From Phaseolus vulgaris (Eukaryota; Streptophyta; Magnoliopsida; Fabales; Fabaceae): a stretch of DNA of 64,000 nucleotides. The notes beneath the pieces are model-generated. The model saw only the letters and a program-made list of their open reading frames with translations. It did not search any database and was not told the DNA's origin. Positions 22,301 through 32,982 of this stretch are shown here, piece by piece. The DNA is taken from NCBI RefSeq assembly GCF_000499845.2, contig NW_027174149.1, positions 1-64,000 on the forward strand. Direction: 5' to 3'. Position 1 is the first letter of the stretch, and every line of letters starts with the position of its first letter. The position numbers and the translations under genes were made by a program.

Positions 22301-23439
22301 GGATATGAATCCTTTGGGCACGCCTTGTTCAGGTCCGTGAAGTCAACGCACATCCTCCACTTTCCGTTCGCCTTTTTCACCAAGACGACGTTGGCGAGCC
22401 ACTCAGGGTACTGAATCTCCCTAATGTGGCCAGCACTCAGCAGCTTCTGCGTTTCGTCTTTTACCACCTGTTGTTGTTCCTCATTTAACTTCCTCCTTCT
22501 CTGACGCACGGGGCGGACCGTGGCGTCCATGCTGAGGTGGTGACACAGGAAATCGGGGTCGATGCCTGGCATATCCGAGGCGGACCATGCGAAGGCATCC
22601 AGGTGGCGTGAAATCACTTCTGCCACCCCTTCCTGTTCTTCTGGGCTTAGCGAACTTCCTAACTTGAAAGTTTTGCCGCCAATCTCCCTTTCTATGGCGT
22701 TAGCTGCATGCTGCTCCCTACTATCATCTTCGACGGGCGCCGCCTCTTCGACGGGCGCCACCTCTTCTACGGGCGCCGCGTCGTCAGGGCCTTCCTCCAT
22801 TGGCACATCTGCTTCGGCCATCGCCCTCTCCGCTATGGCCTCTTCAGGCGTCAGCCCAGCGGGCGTCGCCTCAATCATCGTCGCGTCCGCGATCGGCGGA
22901 CGTTCATACACCATGAATACGCCTCTCTTCGTTTTCAGGCTGTTTTCATAGCATTTCCTCGCCTCCTCCTGGTCTGACCTGATGACTATCACCCGGCCAC
23001 TGAGGTCCGGCAGCTTCATCTTCATGTGACGGGTGGAGGACACCGCGCTCAGACGGTTCAACGCCGGTCTGCCCAGCAAAATATTGTAGGCAGAATTAGC
23101 GTTCACGACGTGGTACCGGATGCTCTCGATACGGGAGGCCTCTCCGTCTGTGAACGTAGTCCTCAACTCCAGGTACCCTCGGACTTCTACCTGGTTATCC
23201 CCGAACCCATACAAACATCCCGTATAGGGACTCAGCAGATCGGGGGATAACCGTAACTTATTAAAGGTCGACAGAAACATGACGTCTGCCGAGCTTCCTT
23301 GATCAACAAGCACTCTGTGGACCTTCCTTCCAGCTGTGACGACTGAGATGAAAACGGGGTCGTTGTCGTGGGGCACCACATCTCGGAGGTCTCTTCTTGT
23401 GAACACAATATCTGACTCCCAGGGCTCCCCCGAGAGCCT
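19390..23439 (-). CDS. Element II pol segment (PR, RT, two RNase H modules, integrase), open
   Basis: An uninterrupted stretch of the gag-pol frame; the first ATG after the second nonsense codon is at 23406 (1338 residues from there). Counted from it: protease LVDQGSSAD with Asp35; RT about 310-490 with FLDAFSGY 389-396 and YVDD 452-455; a first, Ty3-type RNase H about 595-680 in which the usual DAS is replaced (TVTEWAISSV); a second RNase H with D734, E772 and D796; integrase with H994/H1001/C1032/C1035 and D1064, D1124, E1160 (exactly 35 residues between the last two); C-terminus NAANLKFYFS. All visible catalytic residues of PR, RT, the second RNase H and integrase are present. It is part of a polyprotein and has no start of its own. 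Activity is untested, and the two stops in gag would block normal expression. Confidence 0.93.
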   Translation of the reverse strand, partial: RLSGEPWESDIVFTRRDLRDVVPHDNDPVFISVVTAGRKVHRVLVDQGSSADVMFLSTFNKLRLSPDLLSPYTGCLYGFGDNQVEVRGYLELRTTFTDGEASRIESIRYHVVNANSAYNILLGRPALNRLSAVSSTRHMKMKLPDLSGRVIVIRSDQEEARKCYENSLKTKRGVFMVYERPPIADATMIEATPAGLTPEEAIAERAMAEADVPMEEGPDDAAPVEEVAPVEEAAPVEDDSREQHAANAIEREIGGKTFKLGSSLSPEEQEGVAEVISRHLDAFAWSASDMPGIDPDFLCHHLSMDATVRPVRQRRRKLNEEQQQVVKDETQKLLSAGHIREIQYPEWLANVVLVKKANGKWRMCVDFTDLNKACPKDSYPLPSIDALVDSASGSKVLSFLDAFSGYNQIKMHPRDESKTAFMTETCSYCYKVMPFGLKNAGATYQRLMDKVLAPMLGRNVYAYVDDMVMASQNRVQHMADLEELFNTISKYRLKLNPEKCVFGVEAGKFLGFLLTERGIEANPDKCAAIIAMRSPSSVKEVQQLTGRMAALSRFVSAGGEKGHPYFQCLKRNSRFAWTDECEETFIKLKEYLATPPVLCKPVTGVPLRLYFTVTEWAISSVLVQEQDQSQKPIYFVSKALQGAETRYQALEKAALAVVFSARRLRHYFHSFTVVVMTNLPIQKVLQKPDVAGKMVRWAVELSEFDIQYEPRGSIKGQVYADFVAELSPGGEQEVEASSQWLLSVDGSSNQQGSGAGIVLEGPDGILIEQALRFAFEASNNQAEYEALIAGMLLAKEMGAQNLLVKSDSQLITGQVSGEFQAKDPQMVAYLRYVQLLKGAFNALELVHVPREQNARADLLAKLASSGKGGRQRTVIQETLKAPRRFVEDNRVDVLQIYTSRGRPRSHSSLTQDTQRAPCISIYAGVPEEEQMQVCVLSKGDTWMTPYKRYLADGALPVDPEEGKKVKRNAARYTLVDGVLFRHGFTHPILTCVSGDECTRIMAELHEGICGSHVGGRSLASKVIRAGFFWPTVKEDCARHAQRCKQCQKHADWHKAPPEELRSIYSPWPFHTWGIDILGPFPLAIRQMKYLIIAIEYFTKWIEAEPVAQITAHKVQHFVWRNIVCRFGVPRRLISDNGTQFASQQLRNLCAEVGIKQVFTSVEHPQTNGQVESANRVLLRGLKRRLEKARGAWAEEVPRIVWAYDTTPQSSTMETPFSLVYGSDAMFPVEIHESSPRFQNFVVEESNEERRVNLDLLEEAREEARIKAEATKRRVERQYSSKVKPRQFQVGDLVMRKAHPYELENKLSPKWTGPFRVTEAKGNGSYNLETLDGGPIPRSWNAANLKFYFS

Positions 23440-24804
23440 CTACTCGATTGAATTCACCTCCCTCGCGTATTTCTTCCGCTGGGAGGCGGTGGGTCCTCCG
23501 CCGGAAAAACCTCCAGCAATGGTGTGGACCTCGCCAAGCACAGGCATCTCGTGTGCTGGCTCATCTGCCGGCGGCGGCACGGTGGCGGTCGTTGTGGAAT
23601 CTGCGACATAATCTTTCAAAAACCCAGTCCTCACCAGCTCATCTAGCTGGTAGCCCAATGACAGGCAATTATCAATTTGGTGCCCGAAAGCCTCGTGGAA
23701 TTCGCACCAAGAGTCTTTACGGGGCCCTAACACCTTGTCGGTCTTCGCCGGTCGCCTCAGCCTTTCAGCTATGTTGGGCACGGCGATCAAATCCTTCAAC
23801 TCAACCACGAAGTTGTACCTCGCCGGTCTTGCTCTTTCTCTGGCGGGGCGTTCGCCTACTGCTGGGCCCCGGGGCTGGGGCTTTCTGGCCTCGTAGGGGC
23901 GTCTCGCCTCTGGCTTCTTTCTCCCCGTCGTGGTCTCATTGACTCTGACGGGTTGAACTCGCGCCGGTCCCCTCGGGCGTGAGGGCACGGCGCTGGTGCG
24001 CTTCACACATACCTCCCCTTTCGAAGCAATATCCTCTACTGCCCTGCGCCGTAATTCAGCGAAAGTCCAAGGGCGATTGCGGATAATGGATTCTCCGAAG
24101 GGGCCGGGGCACACGCCTTTCACAAATGCGTACACGATCATAGGCTCCTCTGTTGTACCAACCTTCACGACCTGGGCCCCGAAGCGATTGATATACTACT
24201 TCAGGGTCTCCCCCTGATACTGATTCACGTCAAACAGATCGTAGGAGACCGGCGGCGGGGCCTTGTTTGCTAAGTACTGTTCTCTGAATAACCGCGACAA
24301 TTGGCGGAAAGATGTGATATGGCCCTCCGGGAGGCTAATGAACCAGTCCATAGCCATCCCGGTCAGGGTGCTCATGAAGAGCTTGCACTTGGCAGCATCA
24401 GAACCGCCTATCAGGACCATCTGTGTGTGGAACGCAGCAAGGTGCGTCTCTGGGTCCTCCATCCCGGTGAAGATTACCTTGGGTCCCGCGAACGTGTTCG
24501 GGATCGCTGCGTCCAGGATCTCCTGCGAGAAAGGACTGGAAAACTCTCTTGGTGGGGAATGGTTCTCCGTCTCGTCCTGTCCCGGCCGCCTCCGATCGTT
24601 CCTCAGGCCCTGGCGCAACTCCTCATTCACACGGTGGAGCTCTTCGTTCCGCTCATGCGAGGCATCGAGGTCTGCCTGCATGCGTTCCTGTTCCAGTTTC
24701 GAATCTGCCATGTCCTGCTGCAGCCCCCTCATTATATCCAGGACCTGTTGCATGGATAGGTCTGCTGGGGCTGCGCGTGCTGCTCTTCGTCTGGTGGGGG
24801 CCAT
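23440..24804 (-). pseudogene. Element II gag region, two TAG codons
   Basis: The start MAPTRR at 24804 matches element A; an in-frame ATG at 24831 is an alternative. The frame is continuous with pol: 24804-19390 is 1805 codons including the final stop. It is broken by TAG at 24196-24198 (LKEYI in A becomes LK*YI) and TAG at 23440-23442 (SIEER becomes SIE*R). Both replace GAG. It carries the gag core, a basic/arginine-rich stretch (GRKKPEARRPYEARKPQPRG) and the zinc-knuckle variant CEFHEAFGHQIDNC. Gag should form the particle and bind RNA. Confidence 0.92.
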
Positions 24805-24882
24805 TGTCACTCCAACCTCCTTCAACGTCACTGTAACTTGGTAAGTTTTCTCGAACTTGTGATGGGACTGATGTTTTATATC

Positions 24883-24901
24883 GGCCCCCCGGTGGGCGCC
24901 A
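24883..24901 (-). other. Primer binding site of element II
   Basis: Plus strand GGCCCCCCGGTGGGCGCCA, two bases from the LTR; one base differs from element A. Confidence 0.8.
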
Positions 24902-24903
24902 AA

Positions 24904-26107
24904 TGTTCCGTCCGGTTGACCGGGACGTCTTCGTGCGCGACCTCAACCGTCAGTTAGGGACTCCTCCCCACTGGTTGCCTGTGGATTCCTGCAAAAAAGA
25001 GGACAAAAAGGCGCCCTAGCGGCCGTGTGCACTCCGACGCTCAAGTCAGCCAGCAAGAAACACCAAAAACTGTCCACATACGTGTCTGAGCACCGCGTAT
25101 GGCACTCTGAAGGTGGTAAAAGAACTGTGTATATGTGTGTGTTGTCTCTTTCAGGCAAAAATATTCCCCAGTCACTTGTACGTAACCTTGAAGCACGAGC
25201 AAGCAACTAGAGAGTTCTCTGGTAAATTTGCCGAAAGTTTCCCCCTTTTCAAACATTCTCCGCGCTATTTAAACTACACCAACCATTTAAAGCGCCTTAA
25301 AGCGCTTTTAATCACAAACGTAACGCACTCATTAAAGCGTTTAATTAGAAAACGTAGCGCATTTAAGATGTTGAAACGCTCGGGAGCCATTATAGTACCT
25401 GAATGCTCGAAAGGGAAACTGTATTGAATGACTCTTAATTACCTGGCACCTGACTAAAGGGTGTTTCCATTCTAACATGGCTGTTGTACACGTGGAGGGC
25501 CTCACGACGCCGTGACCCCATCTGGGGGCGTTTCTACCCATCTGGGGACGTTTCTACGTGTGAGTCCTCCTGCTGAGAGTGCTACTGCGCTAGGGGTGAC
25601 TTTTTGGGTGCCAACTCATGCCCCCAAGTATCTAGTCACTTACTTTGAGAGCGTATCTGCCTTCCTTTTGTACTCTGCACCCGGTTCCCCTGGGCGTGAC
25701 TTTCCTCTTGAGTCGTATCTGCCCCACAGGCGTCTCTGGGGCGACAGGAGCACTTCACGAGTCAGGCTGCCCTTCACTGGTTCTATTACTATGGCCTTGA
25801 AGCCACCTTTTCCTTCTCTTTATCGCTGCCCCGTGCTATTGGGACCTGAGGCCTTCCCACGACGTCGCTCCCTCCATGGTCTTTCCTACCCATGGGTATT
25901 GGGGAACCACACCGTGATTGCCTTACTTTAGCACTGTTTGATCTGGCGATGCCCTGGTTGGGCGTCGCCTTCACCTAGGCGACGCCTTGCCTTGGTGACG
26001 CTTCCTCTTGGCGTCTCTCCACCCAGGCGACGCCTTGTGTTGACTTTGTCTCTCCAGCAGTTGACTTTGACCTTGACTTAGTCAACGCCCGGATACGGGA
26101 CGGTACA
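24904..26107 (-). repeat. 5' LTR of element II (family 1)
   Basis: 1204 bp, partner of 12370-13571, bounded on the right by the target duplication GGTTT at 26108-26112. Confidence 0.95.
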
Positions 26108-29100
26108 GGTTTTAACTCAAAAAACAAAAATAGGGGAAGTTTGCATGGACAAGGAAGAGTCCTCTGCTGATTCATCTTCTTCAAAAACCAAGATAAGGTC
26201 TGCCTTTTGCAAAAAGAAGAATCTGGATCAAACCAAGTAAGTACATCTTCTAAAAAATTTGAAAGTTATTTCCAACTGCTTGATGCTTTCCAAGAAACTC
26301 ATGAAGAAGCTAAAAGATTCACCCTTTCAAATAACCGGTTGAAAAGTGAAAACAGCTGGTTGAAAGAGAAAATCAAAGTTCTGGAAAATGATTTCCACAA
26401 ATCAAATGCTGACTTTGAAAATCCTGAACTGATTTATCAAAACCCCTCTTGCAGATTTGATTCAATTTTTTGTAAAAATTGTGAATCCCTTCAAAAGAAA
26501 GTTTTATAGCTTGTGAAAACTATTGACACAAATTCAAATGGAAAATCAAATCTTGAGAATGTTTTAGAATCTCAAAAGTGTGTTTTTGGGAAATGTGATC
26601 TGGGTTTTAACCCACAAAGGAAAAATAGGGGATGTTTGGCTGGAAAAGGAAGAGTGCACTGCTGATTCATCTTTTTAAAAAATGAAGATAGAGGTCTGCC
26701 TTATCGAAAAAGAAGAATCTGGATCAAACCAAGTAAGTACATCTTTTTCCCATAAATGTGAAAGTTATTTGCAACTGCTTGTTGCTTTAAAAGAAAATAA
26801 TGAAGAAGCTAAAAGAATAACCCTTCCAAATTACCGGTTGAAAAGTGAAAACAACTTTTTGAAAGAGAAAATCAAAGTTCTGGAAAATGATTTGCAAAAA
26901 TCAAATGTTGACTTTGAAAATCTTGAACTGATTTATCAAAACTCCTCTTGCAAATTTGATTCAATTTTTTATAAAATTTTTGAATACCATCAAAAGAAAG
27001 TTTTATATCTTGTGAAAACTGTTGACACAATTGCAAAAGGCAAATCAAATATTGAGAATGTTTTAGCATCTCAAAAGTGTGTTTTTGGGAAATATGGTTT
27101 GGGTTTTAACCCAAAAAACAAAAATAGCGGATGTTTGGCTGGACAAGGAAGAGTCCTCTGCTGATTCATCTTCTTAAAAAACAAAGATAGAGGTCTGCCT
27201 TATGGAAAAAGAAGAATCTATATCAAACCAAGTAAGTACATCTTCTTCCAATAAATGTGAAAGTTATTTCCCACTACTTGATGCATTCCTAGAAATTCAT
27301 GAAGAAGCTAAAAGATTAACCCTTTCAAATAACCGGTTGAAAGGTGTAAACAACTGGTTGAAAGAGAAAATCAAAGTTCTGGAAAATTATTTGCACAAAT
27401 CAAATATTGACTTTGAAAATCTTGAACTAATTTATCAAAACTCCTATTGCAGATTTGATTCAATTTTTTGTAAAAATTGTGAATCCGAAAAAAAGAAAGT
27501 TTTATATCTTGCGAAAACTGTTGACACAATTGCAAAAGGCAATTCAAAGCTTGAGAATGTTTTAGCATCTCAAGAGTGTTTTTGGAAAATCTAGATTGGG
27601 TTTTAAACGACAAAGCAAAACTAGGGGATGTTTGGCTAGACAAGGAAGAGTCCTCTGCTGATTCATCTTCTTCAAAAATCAAGATAGAGGTCTGCCTTAT
27701 GGAAAAAGAAGAATATGGATCAAACCAAGTAAGTACATCTTCTTCCAATAAATGTGAAAGTTATTTCCAATTGCCTTATGCTTTTAAAGAAATCATGACG
27801 AAGCTAAAAGATTAACGGTTTCTCATAACCGGTTGAAAAGTGAAAACAACAGGTTGAAAGCGAAAATCAAAGTTCTGGAAAAGGATTTGCACAAATCAAA
27901 TGCTACCTTTGAAAATCTTGATCTAATTTATCAAAACTCCTTTTGCAAATTTGATTCAATTTTTGTAAAAATAGTGAATCCCTTCAAAGGAAAGTTTTAT
28001 ATCTTGTGAAAACTGTTGACAAAGTTGCAAAAGGCAAATCAAATCCTGAGAATATTTTAGCATCTCAAAAGTGTGTTTTTGGGAAATGTGGTTTGGGTTT
28101 TAACCCAAAAAAAAAAAATAGGGGATGTTTGGCTGGACAAGGAAGAGTCCTCTGCTGATTCATCTTCTTTAAAAACCAAGATAGAGGTCTGCCTTCTGGA
28201 AAAAGAAGAATCTGGATCAAACCAGGTAAGTACATCTTCTTCCAATAAATGTGAAAGTTATTTCCAACTACTTGATGCCTTCCAAGAAAGTCATGAAAAA
28301 GCTAAAAGATTAACCCTGTCAAATAACTGGTTGAAAAGTGAGAACAATTGGTTGAAAGAGAAAATCAATGTTCTGGAAAATGATTTGCATAAATTAAATG
28401 TTGACTTTGAAAATCTTGAACTGATTTATCAAAACTCCTCTTGCAGATTTGATTCAATTTTTTGTAAAAATTGTGAATAACATCAAAAGAAAGTTTTATA
28501 TCTTGTGAAAACTATTAACACAATTGCAAAAGTCAAATCAAATCTTGAAAATGTTTTAACATCTCAAAAGTTTGTTTTTGGGAAATGTGGTTTGGGTTTT
28601 AACCCACAAAGAAAAAATAGGAGATGTTTGGCTGCACAAGAAAGAGTCCTCTGCTGTTTCATCTTCTTCAAAAACTAGGATACAGGTCTGCCTTATGGAA
28701 AAAGAAGAATCTGGATCAAACCAACCAAGTACATCCTCCTCCAATAAATGTCAAAGTTATTTCCACCTGTTTGATGCTTTCCAAGAAACTCATGAAGAAG
28801 CTAAAAGATTAACCTTTTCAAATAACCTGTTGAAAAATGAAAACAACTGGTTGAAAGAGAAAATCAAAGATCTGGAAAATGATTTGCCCAAATCAAATGC
28901 TGACTTTGAAAATCTTGAATTGATTTATCAAAACTCCTCTTGTAGATTTCAATCAATTTTTTAAAAATTTGTGAATCCCATCAAAAGAAAGTTTTATATC
29001 TTATGAAAACTATTGACAAAATTGCAAAACTCAAATCAAATCTCGAGAATGTTTTAGCACCTCAAAATTGTGTTTTTGGGAAATATGGTATGGGTTTTAA

Positions 29101-30835
29101 CCCACAAAGGAAAAATAGGGGATGTTTGGTTGGCCAAGATAGAGTCCTCTGCTGATTCATCTTCTTCAAAAACCAAGATAGAGGTCTGCCTTATGGAAAA
29201 AGAAGAATCAGGAACAAACCAAGTAAGTACATCTTCTTCCAATAAATGTGAAAGTTATTTCCAATTGCTTGATGCTTTTGAAGAAACTCACGACAAAGCT
29301 AAAAGATTAATTCTTTCAGATAACCGGTTGAAAAGTGAAAACAACTGGTTGAAAGAGAAAATCAAAGTTCTGGAAAATGATTTGCACAAATGAAATGCTG
29401 ACTTCGAAAATTTTGAACTGATTTATCAAAACTCCTCTTGCAGATTTCAATCAATTTTTTGTAAAAATTGTGAATCCCATCAAAAGAAAGTTTTATATCT
29501 TGTGAAAATTGTTGACACAATTGCAAAAGTCAAATGAAATCTTGTGAATGTTTTAGCACCTCAAAAGTATGTTTTTGAGAAATATGGTATGGGTTTTAAC
29601 CCACAAAGGAAAAATAGGGGATGTTTGGCTGCACAAGAAAGAGTCCTCTGCTGATTCATCTTCTTCAAAAACCAAGATAGAGGTCTGACTTATGGAAAAA
29701 GAAGAATCTGTATCAAACCAAGTAAGTACATCTTCTTCCAATAAATGTGAAAGTTATTTCCCACTACTTGATGCTTTCCTAGAAACTCATGAAGAAGCTA
29801 AAAGATTAGCCCTTTCAAATAACCGGTTAAAAACTGAAAAGAACTGGTTGAAAGAGAAAATCAAAGTTCTGGAAAATGATTTGCACAAATCAAATGCAGA
29901 CTTTGAAAATCTTGAACTGATTTATCAAAATTCCTCTTGCAGATTTGATTTCATTTTTTGTAAAAATTGTGAATCCCATAAAAAGAAAGTTTTAGCATCT
30001 CAAGATTGTTTTTGGAAAACTGTTGACACAATTGCAAAAGGCAATTCAAATCTTGATAATGTTTTAGCATCTCAAGATTGTTTTTGGAAAATCTGGTTTG
30101 GGTTTTAAGCGACAAAGCAAAACTAGGGGATGTTTGGCTAGACAAGGAAGAGTCCTCTGCTGATTCATCTTTTTCAAAAACCAAGATAGAGGTTTGCCTT
30201 ATGGAAAAAGAAGAATATGGATCAAACCGAGTAAATAGATCTTCTTCCAATAAATGTAAAAGTTATTTCCAATTGCCCTGTGCTTAACAAGAAACTCATG
30301 ACGAAGCTAAAAGATTAACGGTTTCAAATAACCGGTTGAAAATTGAAAACAATTGGTTGAAAGAGAAAATGAAAGTTCTGGAAAATGATTTGCACAAATC
30401 GAATGCTGCCTTTGAAATTCTTGATCTAATTTATCAAAACTCCTTTTGCAAATTTGATTCAATATTTGTAAAAATAGTGAATCCCTTTGAAAGAAAGTTT
30501 TATATCTTGTGAAAACTGTTAACAAAATTGGAAAAGGCAAATCAAATCTGTAGAATGGTTTAGCATCTCAAAAGTGTGTTTTTGGGAAATGTGGTTTGGG
30601 TTTTAACCCAAAAAACAAAAATAGGGGATGTTTGGTTGGACAAGGAAGAGTCCTCTAGTGATTCATCTTCTTCAAAAACCAAGATAGAGATCTGCCTTAT
30701 GGAAAAAGAAGAATCTGGATAAAACCAACTAAGTACATCTTCTTCCAATAAATGTGAAATTTATTTCCAACTACTTGATGCTATCCAAGAATGTCATGAT
30801 GAAGCTAAAAGATTAACCCTTTCAAATAACCGGTT
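26108..30835 (+). repeat. Copia spacer array, segment 2 (about 9.5 units of ~498 bp)
   Basis: Unit boundaries, taken at GTTTTTGGGAAATxTGG, fall near 26583, 27082, 27574, 28075, 28574, 29072, 29571, 30075 and 30578. Each unit has open runs of 100-160 codons in one frame, then usually changes frame at ATAGGGGATG before the next unit. Units 27202 and 29692 share FPLLDAFLE, their right neighbours share EEYGSN and FQLP, and the next pair share xSHExA/ECHDEA, so a five-unit (~2.5 kb) block has been duplicated. A local ~70-bp duplication lies at 29990-30075. Long open frames on the opposite strand are by-products of the repeats. Confidence 0.93.
30831..30835. other. Target site duplication CGGTT (left) of element III
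   Basis: CGGTT at 30831-30835 and 35430-35434; the array unit reads on without a gap when element III is removed. Confidence 0.93.
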
Positions 30836-31995
30836 TGTTCCCGCCGGTTGGCCAGGGTCGTCTTTGCGCGTGGCTTGTCCTCACGAGCTAGTGCACCTTC
30901 GTTCTGCTCCGTCTGTGAATACCTGAAAAGAAGTGAACAAAGGGGCGCCCTCGCGGCCCTTTGCACTCCGACGATCAAGTCAGCTAGCGAGAAACATCAA
31001 AGTTGACACACCCTGTGTAGAACACTGTGATGAATGCTCTGAGGGTTATCGTAACCTATACTGAATGACTAAAGCTGTGTTGCCCCAATCGTCTTGTGCA
31101 CACAGTGGGTGCGCGGTGAAAACAACTAGGGTTTGTGTTCTGTGTAAAACTGCAAGTATTAGGTTAAAACTCGGATCCCCTTTCAAATGCCCCAAGGCCT
31201 CTTTTTATACATCTCTCGTGTTTAAAACGCGTTAAAGGGCATTCAAAGCGTATAAAAATATTCCTTGGAACGTTCGAATCTTAACTGAATTAGCGCGTAC
31301 CTTGACAAACTTTCACTGAAACATTTAATGAGCACGTCCTGATTGCCACGTGCTTTTTTGACTTGATCGTTATTCTGCGCAGAGGGTCTCTCATCGCCGC
31401 AACCCAACCTAGGGTTATTCTATTGCGTGAGCCGTCTTTCCTCGAAGTGCTTCTGGCGCATGGGGTGACTTCTGGGTGCCAACTCATGCGCCCCAACCTC
31501 TAGTCACTCACCCTGGGAGTGTATCTACCTTCCTCTTGCACCATGCACCTGGTTCACCCCCGAGCGTGACCCTCTCAGGGGTCATATCTGTTCCGGGGGT
31601 CTCCCTGAGGTGGCGCGGGTGCTTCACGAGTGAGGTTACTCCCTACTAGTACTAGAACTATGGCCTTGAAGCCACCTTTCTCTTCTCTTCATTGATGTTT
31701 CGAGCCATCGGAGCCCGAGATTTCCTCACGGTGTTGTCCCCTCCATGGTCTTTCCTACCCATGGGTATCAGGAGGTAACTCCGTCGATATCTTAACCTGA
31801 CTGTTTCTTTACCTGGCGTCGCCTTTCTTGGGCGACGCCTTCGCGGGGCGACGCCTTTCTTAGGCGATGCCTTTCTTGGGTGATGCCCCAAGCGGTCAAC
31901 TTGTTGACCTTCCTTCCATTCTTTGGGGCCCTCGAGCGGTCCCACTATGTGTTGACTTTGACTTTGACTTTTGGTCAACACCCCGGGACAATACA
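30836..31995 (-). repeat. 3' LTR of element III (family 2)
   Basis: TGTTCCCGCCGG to GGGACAATACA, 1160 bp. On the element strand a clear TATA box GTATAAAAAG lies at 31201-31210. GGCGACGCC/GGCGATGCC repeats occur at 31817-31890. Confidence 0.93.
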
Positions 31996-32012
31996 CAAGC
32001 CCCCCCCCCCCA
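31996..32012 (-). other. Polypurine tract of element III
   Basis: Plus strand CAAG then a 12-C run; on the element strand a 12-G run ending CTTG at the 3' LTR. It is about twice as long as in II, IV and VI. Confidence 0.65.
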
Positions 32013-32049
32013 GCTTGAGCTGATAACTTGTTTTCAGCGAAAAGACTAA

Positions 32050-32430
32050 GGCCTCGCCCTATTGACCATGTGGCATTCTGATGACGTGTCATTCTCTGAT
32101 TAGCTGACGGGACATTCTCCGTACCGCTGATGTGACGTTCTCCGTACCGCTGACGTGACGTACCTTCGAGTGCTCTAACGATGTGACATTCTCTAGGCGA
32201 GAAAGGTGACGCTTTGGGTCATGCTCTGATCTCGTCACACATGGCTCAATCGCACGGTCAGCGCTTCGTGCTCTTTGCGCTTCAAGTTAACGTTATATCC
32301 CTTCGAATTTGCGCGCTCAGGGCACTGTTCCATCTCCCTTCGTATTTCCTTGCACTGTTCATCTTCTCAAAATCCCCTCTGCAATTTCTGCTTTCTCTCC
32401 GCGCGTTCTGGCCTTTTACCAACCAAAACA
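32050..32430 (+). promoter_or_regulatory. Candidate aORF promoter of element III
   Basis: ACCATGTGGCA, GATGACGTGTCA, TGATGTGACG and a repeated CCGCTGACGTGACG occur between 32065 and 32170; ACGT/TGACG cores sit at the same position as in II, IV and VI. The inferred leader intron at 32438-32654 (donor CAAAG/GTATG, acceptor TTCTTCAG) follows. Confidence 0.45.
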
Positions 32431-32680
32431 CTCAAAGGTATGATTTTTATTCTCTGCTTATTCTTGTATATTTTTGCATTAATCTTGTATCGTCCTGGAT
32501 CTGTTTATGTTTCTGCCTCTCTCGTGTTCCCCTTTCTATTTTCCTGTTTCTTCTACCTTGGACTCTTCGCGTGGGTAGGGGCCCTTTTAGGGTTCCTCTC
32601 CCCTTTGCTACCTGACCTTACTTGCTGAAACCTTTTCTCTTCTTCATTCTTCAGTTTCTTTGTTAACGGCACGTACCAAA

Positions 32681-32982
32681 ATGACGGCCAACCCTCCACC
32701 CCCAGAATCAACCATAGGACCCTTTATACATGGGCTCCAGACGAGTTGCTCGATGAGTGCTCGAGCCTGGTTTCCACTAAAGCTTGGAGGGATCATGTAC
32801 GGGAGCCAAGCACCTACGATCATCGCGCCTTCGCGAAAAGGCACGATGACGACATCGTAGTGCTTCCTTGCACTCTAGGGGAGCCTGTGTGCGGGGACGA
32901 ACGGGCCAACAACGGGGTCCCCTTCTTCTACTTTTATCAAGTGGTCTTCAAGCGTATTGGGGTGCGCTTGCCCTTCTTCTGG
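32681..32982 (+). pseudogene. Element III antisense ORF, 5' fragment
   Basis: ATG 32681 (MTANPPPPES), a frameshift near 32720, then WAPDELLDECSSL, DDDIVVLPCTLGEPVCGDERAN and VRLPFFW, after which the sequence passes into inverted gag. The domain version is closer to aORF2 of II and VI than to their aORF1, although it occupies the aORF1 position beside the LTR. It cannot encode a complete domain. Confidence 0.82.

Larger units (their letters stand above)
12370..26107 (-). mobile_element. Complete Tat-group element II (13,738 bp)
   Basis: On its own (minus) strand: 5' LTR 26107-24904, PBS, gag-pol 24804-19390, conserved hairpin block, short GC-rich repeats, two genes on the opposite strand (aORF2 17934-18918 and aORF1 14299-16584) separated by a minisatellite, polypurine tract and 3' LTR 13571-12370. 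The LTRs differ at roughly 30 of ~1203 positions by eye (about 2.5%). Target duplication GGTTT. Inserted in the Copia spacer array. Confidence 0.95.

Noticed and set aside
23440..24198. Programmed stop readthrough between gag and pol at the TAG codons
   Set aside because: The stops lie at different places in II and IV, A has sense codons at both II positions, and one is inside RNase H in IV.
19390..24804. Endogenous pararetrovirus (caulimovirus) instead of LTR element
   Set aside because: Integrase with D,D35E, LTRs, PBS, polypurine tract and 5-bp target duplications are all present; no movement or coat protein motifs.
28057..28245. Minus-strand frames of about 62 codons (EEDVLTWF...) recurring in each array unit
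   Set aside because: They recur only because the unit recurs; the plus-strand frame has the Copia spacer signature and the minus frame matches nothing I know.
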